Shown here: in pieces, positions 58,730-59,411 of the stretch | How positions within the stretch are numbered: the stretch's first letter is position 1 | Layout: each line of letters starts with the position of its first letter | NCBI RefSeq assembly: GCF_001921825.1 | Contig: NZ_MSJL01000009.1 | Coordinates: 1-59,411, forward strand | DNA from: Streptococcus acidominimus | GTDB lineage: Bacteria; Bacillota; Bacilli; Lactobacillales; Streptococcaceae | Direction: 5' to 3' | DNA: 59,411 nucleotides | Notes under the pieces: generated by a model | Told to the model about the DNA's origin: nothing | Databases searched by the model: none | The model's input: the letters and a program-made list of their open reading frames with translations, nothing else | Translations under genes and position numbers: made by a program

Positions 58730-58858
58730 CATGATTAGACATGAGCAGCTAATATGCTGTTCGTGACAATCATCTGCCAACTGAAGCTGGAAATAGGGAA
58801 CTGCGGAAGCATTTATACAGGTTTACTTGATCTATACTTGACCAATTGAAGTGATAGA

Positions 58859-59016
58859 TATAGTCATTTAGTTTATCTTTTATTACTTCGTTAACTCGCC
58901 TTGCTGTACCATTGAGAAAAGTTACACTTTTCTTATTTGTCAGTTGAAATAGTTATCAACTATTTCAACTACCTGCGACTCGTTGCCTAGTACTAAAAGT
59001 AAACTAAACAACTATA
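58859..59016. repeat. RUP-like MITE, copy 7
   Basis: Ends TATAGTCATTTAGTTTATCT and AGTAAACTAAACAACTATA, inside as copy 1 (AAAAGTTACACTTTT, TAGTTATCAACTA). Between sufB and it (58730-58858) I see nothing beyond a weak CAGC/GCTG hairpin. Confidence 0.75.
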
Positions 59017-59052
59017 AAGAGCAATGATAAGCGCTCTACCTACTAAACGCAA

Positions 59053-59082
59053 GCAACCAATAAGCATAGGCTTATTGGTTGC
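59053..59082. terminator. Palindrome of 13 bp arms
   Basis: GCAACCAATAAGC, ATAG, GCTTATTGGTTGC. A stable hairpin, but no T-run follows directly, so its role as a terminator is uncertain. Confidence 0.45.
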
Positions 59083-59185
59083 CGTCATTTTACCGACAGA
59101 AATGGTAGGCGTACTTATAAGTGATCAGATTGAAGAAAATGACTAATATTGACCATTTTTTTCAATCTTTTTTGACGTCACAAAA

Positions 59186-59225
59186 AACTCCTAGAAATGG
59201 TGAAACAATTCCATTTCTAGGAGTT
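59186..59225 (-). terminator. Perfect 15-bp hairpin, probable minus-strand terminator
   Basis: AACTCCTAGAAATGG (59186-59200) and its exact complement (59211-59225). On the minus strand a T6 run (59182-59187) overlaps the base of the stem. May end a minus-strand transcript from outside the window. Confidence 0.6.
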
Positions 59226-59326
59226 CAAATAGAAGCCTCTCCTTGAGGGATTTTCTAATATAGTCGGGCACCTCTAAAAACTTTAAGTAGTTGTTAAGTA
59301 AGCCCTATTTGTAAGCATTAATTCCA

Positions 59327-59350
59327 GTAAGCTTCGCTTTCGAAGCTTAC
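59327..59350. terminator. Hairpin beside the right edge
   Basis: GTAAGCTTCG, CTTT, CGAAGCTTAC then T5 on the plus strand. Lies directly past the stop of the minus-strand frame at 59358. Confidence 0.55.
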
Positions 59351-59357
59351 TTTTTGC

Positions 59358-59411
59358 TTATTTTCCTATTTTTGGGCGCACTAAGCCCATGATGGCAATC
59401 CCAGTCGTTTG
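59358..59411 (-). CDS. Last codons of a minus-strand gene (partial)
   Basis: Minus strand frame open from the window edge, ending QTTGIAIMGLVRPKIGK and TAA at 59360-59358. Only 17 codons are visible, so the product cannot be named. Hairpins downstream support a real 3' end. Confidence 0.35.
   Translation of the reverse strand, partial: QTTGIAIMGLVRPKIGK

Overview
The window is Streptococcus chromosome; I cannot fix the species. The evidence is gene content and order: manLMN-manO-serS, ccrZ-trmB-rimP-nusA-rnpM-ylxQ-infB-rbfA, mecA followed by a RgpG/TagO-type glycosyltransferase, sufCDSU-sufB, and ilvD divergent from ilvBNC-ilvA. It also carries RUP-like and BOX-like small repeats, and Gram-positive promoters and Shine-Dalgarno sites throughout. 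There is no rRNA or tRNA gene, CRISPR array or intact transposase that I can recognise.

Region 1 (1-10147) is the accessory highlight. The 3' end of a large Rhs/WapA-type polymorphic toxin gene enters from the left, with its C-terminal toxin tip and immunity gene. Four displaced toxin-tip plus immunity cassettes follow in the same orientation (2490-3820, 4231-7071, 7556-8469, 8935-9769). Each is preceded by a remnant of Rhs core coding sequence. In every displaced cassette the core remnant is cut off from the toxin by a stop codon or a frame change. After each immunity block lies a conserved element of up to about 280 bp (five copies). It holds a nested hairpin whose arms covary between copies, then a terminator hairpin, then (in four copies) a TATAAT promoter-like box. 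The array looks like a store of old toxin and immunity modules built by recombination.

Region 2 (10189-19319, mostly minus strand) holds T-box-controlled serS, manO, and the mannose-family PTS operon manLMN with a cre site over its promoter. It also has a Cof-type HAD phosphatase and a PurR-box purine permease gene (plus strand). About 1 kb of hairpin-rich repeats, including a 423-bp tandem duplication, separates manN from manO.

Region 3 (19791-32617) is core metabolism and information processing. It contains tsaE with a possibly leaderless start, an acetyltransferase, an LCP-family cell-wall ligase, hit, the ecsAB transporter, ccrZ and trmB. The rimP-nusA-rnpM-ylxQ-infB-GNAT-rbfA translation operon and a DUF59 iron-sulfur assembly factor follow.

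Region 4 (32635-37628, minus strand) is a second antagonism locus. A DUF6176 protein precedes an LXG (type VII secretion) effector with a glycine-zipper C-terminus, a membrane immunity protein, a DUF4176 protein, several small membrane proteins and a degraded duplicate of the effector/immunity junction.

Region 5 (37671-44691) is branched-chain amino acid synthesis: ilvD diverges from ilvB-ilvN-ilvC-ilvA. A perfect CodY palindrome abuts the ilvB promoter. Region 6 (44785-52582) has an SPFH protein, a small conserved protein, a fused binding-protein/permease amino-acid ABC transporter, uppP, mecA and rgpG/tagO. Region 7 (53219-58729) is the SUF iron-sulfur operon, sufC-D-S-U-B, with two RUP-like elements between sufU and sufB. 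The window ends in palindromes, another RUP-like element and the last codons of a minus-strand gene.
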